DNA of 8,183 bases from contig CAAGRN010000195.1 in assembly GCA_900772715.1 (NCBI GenBank), positions 1-8,183 on the forward strand, written 5' to 3'. Position numbers and translations under genes: made by a program. The notes under the pieces are model-generated. The model saw only the letters and a program-made list of their open reading frames with translations. It did not search any database and was not told the DNA's origin. Within the stretch, counting starts at the first letter, position 1; the number at the start of each line of letters is the position of its first letter. The DNA comes from an uncultured Subdoligranulum sp. (GTDB lineage Bacteria; Bacillota_A; Clostridia; Oscillospirales; Ruminococcaceae). Positions 6,009 through 8,183 of the stretch are shown here, piece after piece.

Positions 6009-7928
6009 TTACACCCAGTTTGCGCTCTTGGTCTTGCCTTTCGTCAGCTTGTAACCGGGGTTCGGCGCGCTTACCTTGGTAAACACGGCATCGTCAATGC
6101 AGTCCCCCGCTACCGCCTGCACCTTGGTTTCGCCGTTCAGCTTGACCTTGAAGGTAAAGACGTGTTCGCCGGTCTGTTCGGCGAGCTTTTCGCCGTTCAC
6201 AAACAGGGCAACGGATTTCTGGTTGGAGTAGACCTTGACCTCGATCTCATTGCGGGTACGCTCGGCAAAGCGCTTGGAGCAGATATGCACAAACGGGTCC
6301 TCGCTCCACCACGCCTTGTACAGGTAGAAGCTGTCCTTTTTGGTTTTGCGGTCAAAGGTGACAAGCCCCTTGTGGTTCATACCCGGCTCGCCGCCCTGGT
6401 CGCGGGCATCGGCGGCAAAGTCGAACATATTCCAGACGTGGGTACTCCACAGCCAAGGGTGGCGCTCAAAGCAGCGCAGCATATATTCGTGGTAGATGGC
6501 TTGGTATTCCTCGGTGTGGTCGCCGCGGCGGGGATGCTCGCTGTGCAGGTTGGGCATACCCTCGGCGCCGTACTCGCTGAAGCCCAGCGGGCGGTTCGGG
6601 TAGCAGAGGTGGAAGAAATCCATCCACAGGTCGTTCAAAAACAGCCCCGGCACATACCAGCCCAAGTACAGGTTCCAGCTGACGAGGTCGGTAATGTGCG
6701 CCACCGGGTTAAAGGGACCGCACATTGCGTAGCAAGCCAGCGTGGTCAGGCGGGTGTCGTCCATCTTGTGGCAGAGGTCGTTCAGCACGCGGTGGTTGTC
6801 CAGCATATCGCGCTTGTCCTTGGTCGAGATGGTGATCTCGTTGGACACGCCCCAGCAGACGATGCAGGCGTGGTTGTAGTTCTGCTCGATCAGCTCCTGC
6901 ATCTGGCTGATGGTGTTGGCGCGCCCGCCCGGCATATGCTCGCTGATGTAGGGGATCTCTGCCCAGACGACCATACCTGCTTCATCGCAGAGGTCGTAGA
7001 AATACTGGTCGTGCTGGTAGTGGGCAAGGCGCACGGTGTTGGCGCCCAGCTCTTTGATGAGCTGCATATCCTCGTCGTGCATTTCCCGGGTGATGGCGTT
7101 GCCCAGACCCTTGCGGTCCTGATGGCGGGAAACGCCGTGCAGCGGGTAGGCGCGCCCGTTGAGGAAAAAGCCCTTCTGCGGGTCCACATGGAAGCTGCGC
7201 ACGCCGAAGCGCTGGGTGACCTCGTCCTGTACCTCGCCGCCGCGCACCAGACGCACGGTGCAGGTGTACAGGTAGGGGTCGCGCACGCCGTCCCACAGGC
7301 GGGGATGCTGCATCGTCAGGGTGGTGTCGGTGCCGGTGCCGGTCAGCACGGTGCTGCCGGCGGCATCGGTGACGGTGATCTCCACCTCACCCTCGCCCTC
7401 GACGCGGGTCTGCACGCGGATGTCGGCGCTGCTGCCCTTGACGGTGGGGGTGATGCGCACGCCGCAGCTGCCGAGGTAATCCAGCGCGATGTGGTTTTTG
7501 CTGACGACCAGCAGGCTGACATCGCGGTAGATGCCGCCGTAGAAGGTGAAGTCCGCCTTTTGGGGATAGACGCGGTCGTTTTTGCTGTTGTCGGCGACGA
7601 CGGTCAGGGTGTTTTGCTCTGCCAGCAGGGCGGTGATGTCGGCGCGGAAGGTCGAATAGCCGCCGTCGTGGCAGATGACCTCGGTGCCGTTCAGCGTAAC
7701 GGCGGCGCTGGCGTTGACGCCCTCAAACTGCAGCCAGACCTGCTGGGAGTCCGCGTCAAAGGCGGGCGCTGCAAAGGTGGTTTGGTAGGTGCAGCTGCCG
7801 CGCTTGTAGTCGTTGCCGCCGTCCTGCCCGTCGATGTTGTTCCATGTATGGGGCAGATCCACCGCCGCAGTCTTGCCGTCGGGACCGGTAAACTGCCAGT
7901 TTTTCATCAGCTTGGTAACAGTGCGCAT
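6009..7928 (-). CDS. Glycoside hydrolase family 2 enzyme, beta-galactosidase-like, cytoplasmic
   Basis: A 639-residue retaining glycosidase that would release galactose from small beta-galactosides in the cytoplasm. Domains in order: GH2 sugar-binding jelly roll (about 10-143), immunoglobulin-like domain (about 148-245), catalytic TIM barrel (about 250-545, opening with HGVSRHQDRKGLGNAI) and a C-terminal Ig-like domain (about 560-620). Catalytic residues are visible: acid/base E364 in WGVSNE and nucleophile E452 in GFSEYGAE. The stretch GMNHKGLVTFDRKTKKDSFY (516-535) is typical of compact bacterial beta-galactosidases. It also contains an NxK motif used to flag beta-glucuronidases, so glucuronidase is the main alternative. 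There is no signal peptide or membrane helix. The start at 7928 follows GAGGAG with a 7-base gap; an ATG at 7943 overlaps that ribosome binding site and is rejected. This is the first gene of the glycoside cluster, with its own promoter and operator-like sites. Confidence 0.94.
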   Translation of the reverse strand: MRTVTKLMKNWQFTGPDGKTAAVDLPHTWNNIDGQDGGNDYKRGSCTYQTTFAAPAFDADSQQVWLQFEGVNASAAVTLNGTEVICHDGGYSTFRADITALLAEQNTLTVVADNSKNDRVYPQKADFTFYGGIYRDVSLLVVSKNHIALDYLGSCGVRITPTVKGSSADIRVQTRVEGEGEVEITVTDAAGSTVLTGTGTDTTLTMQHPRLWDGVRDPYLYTCTVRLVRGGEVQDEVTQRFGVRSFHVDPQKGFFLNGRAYPLHGVSRHQDRKGLGNAITREMHDEDMQLIKELGANTVRLAHYQHDQYFYDLCDEAGMVVWAEIPYISEHMPGGRANTISQMQELIEQNYNHACIVCWGVSNEITISTKDKRDMLDNHRVLNDLCHKMDDTRLTTLACYAMCGPFNPVAHITDLVSWNLYLGWYVPGLFLNDLWMDFFHLCYPNRPLGFSEYGAEGMPNLHSEHPRRGDHTEEYQAIYHEYMLRCFERHPWLWSTHVWNMFDFAADARDQGGEPGMNHKGLVTFDRKTKKDSFYLYKAWWSEDPFVHICSKRFAERTRNEIEVKVYSNQKSVALFVNGEKLAEQTGEHVFTFKVKLNGETKVQAVAGDCIDDAVFTKVSAPNPGYKLTKGKTKSANWV

Positions 7929-7941
7929 CGTTGCTCTCCTC
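7929..7941 (-). promoter_or_regulatory. Ribosome binding site that fixes the GH2 start
   Basis: GAGGAG at 7941-7936, 7 bases before the ATG at 7928-7926. The alternative in-frame ATG at 7943-7941 shares a base with this site and has no ribosome binding site of its own. Confidence 0.85.
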
Positions 7942-7989
7942 ATTGGTTTGGTCGGGGTCGTTGGTTGGTTTGTTTATTTTTCTACAGCT

Positions 7990-8018
7990 ATTGTAAAATA
8001 TGTACGCAAATTTCGCAA
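7990..8018 (-). promoter_or_regulatory. Sigma-A-type promoter of the GH2 gene
   Basis: TTGCGA (8018-8013) and TACAAT (7995-7990) on the minus strand, separated by exactly 17 bases. The transcript would start near 7983, giving a leader of about 55 bases made of CCAA/CAAAC-type sequence with little structure. The -35 box lies inside the palindrome at 8011-8031. Confidence 0.8.
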
Positions 8019-8031
8019 TACTCTTGCGAAA
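8011..8031. promoter_or_regulatory. Operator-like 21-bp palindrome over the GH2 -35 box
   Basis: Perfect 8-bp arms TTTCGCAA (8011-8018) and TTGCGAAA (8024-8031) flank a 5-base centre. The left arm contains the whole -35 hexamer. A repressor dimer bound here would block RNA polymerase, fitting substrate-induced control of the sugar genes. The regulator is not in the window and its family cannot be named. Confidence 0.65.
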
Positions 8032-8033
8032 AA

Positions 8034-8060
8034 CGGTCATTTTGCGGGATATTCGGTCAT
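8034..8060. promoter_or_regulatory. Direct repeat CGGTCAT x2, 20 bp apart, upstream of the GH2 promoter
   Basis: CGGTCAT at 8034-8040 and again at 8054-8060, two helical turns apart, at about -51 to -77 from the expected start. Spacing and position fit a transcription activator that binds tandem half-sites on one DNA face, as AraC-family or response-regulator proteins do. This is inference from geometry only. Confidence 0.5.
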
Positions 8061-8070
8061 AGGCGCACAA

Positions 8071-8118
8071 AAACGCCCCGCATTTTTTGTGCAAATGGCA
8101 CAAAAGCGCGGGGCGTTT
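8071..8118 (-). terminator. Long hairpin, probable terminator of a minus-strand gene beyond the right edge
   Basis: Outer arms AAACGCCCCGC (8071-8081) and its complement (8108-8118) enclose an inner stem TTTTGTGC/GCACAAAA (8085-8092/8098-8105), giving about 19 paired bases with a small internal loop. On the minus strand the stem ends in GTTTTTGTG, a usable T tract. It lies upstream of the GH2 promoter, so it would shield the cluster from transcription entering from the right. Confidence 0.65.
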
Positions 8119-8141
8119 GCGTGGCGCAGAGCGTACCAAAG

Positions 8142-8183
8142 CCTTCCCCTTGGGGGGAAGGTGGCGCGGAACGCGCCGGATGA
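8142..8183. repeat. Tandem-hairpin intergenic repeat cut by the right edge
   Basis: Two hairpins in a row: CCTTCCCC/GGGGAAGG (8142-8149/8154-8161) and GGCGCG/CGCGCC (8163-8168/8172-8177), followed by GGATGA. From memory this arrangement resembles a repeat seen often between genes of gut Clostridia; I cannot confirm this here. No gene is visible in 7929-8183. Confidence 0.55.

Noticed and set aside
6162..8183. Plus-strand open frame opposite the GH2 gene, reaching the right edge
   Set aside because: Low-complexity antisense translation with no family signal. It runs through the GH2 promoter and a terminator-like hairpin.
1..8183. CRISPR array, tRNA, rRNA, integrase or defence genes
   Set aside because: No regularly spaced direct repeats, no cloverleaf or rRNA-like sequence, and no matching protein motifs were seen on either strand.

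Overview
The window is GC-rich, and every gene I can support lies on the minus strand. Genes have strong AGGAG-type ribosome binding sites, and promoters are of the sigma-A type (TTGACT-17-TATGCT and TTGCGA-17-TACAAT). The protein families, the lysine-rich membrane-anchored glycosidase and the many short GC-rich intergenic palindromes suggest a gut Clostridia of the Oscillospiraceae/Ruminococcaceae type (Faecalibacterium, Gemmiger or Subdoligranulum-like). That assignment is inference from style, not from a marker gene.

Layout, read in the direction of transcription (right to left). 8183-7929 holds a tandem-hairpin repeat, a terminator-like hairpin for a gene beyond the right edge, and the control region of the first gene: a 20-bp-phased direct repeat, a 21-bp palindrome over the -35 box, and the promoter. 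7928-6009 encodes a cytoplasmic GH2 beta-galactosidase-like enzyme. 6008-5619 (390 bp) has no gene but is packed with palindromic repeat units and one possible -10 box. 5618-2619 encodes a 999-residue GH3 enzyme with reversed domain order and a membrane helix at each end. 2618-2273 (346 bp) has no gene; it holds another palindromic mosaic inside a terminal inverted repeat, then a strong terminator-like hairpin just ahead of the next gene. 2272-710 encodes a GPH-family sugar:cation symporter, followed by an intrinsic terminator. 588 to the left edge is the first part of an M20 amidohydrolase with its own promoter. Its last 79 bases are an exact inverted copy of an earlier part of the same gene, so the left edge is probably an assembly or library fold-back.

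The three middle genes make a coherent glycoside-use locus. The GH3 enzyme would trim beta-glycosides on the outer face of the membrane, the GPH symporter would import small glycosides, and the GH2 enzyme would hydrolyse beta-galactosides in the cytoplasm. No regulator is encoded in the window.

The most unusual material is intergenic. Three composite elements each consist of a TGTAGGG-tagged palindrome, a small GCGGG(C)AAACCGC hairpin, and an oppositely oriented palindrome ending in CCCTACA or a similar tag. This looks like a BIME/REP-style mosaic repeat family.
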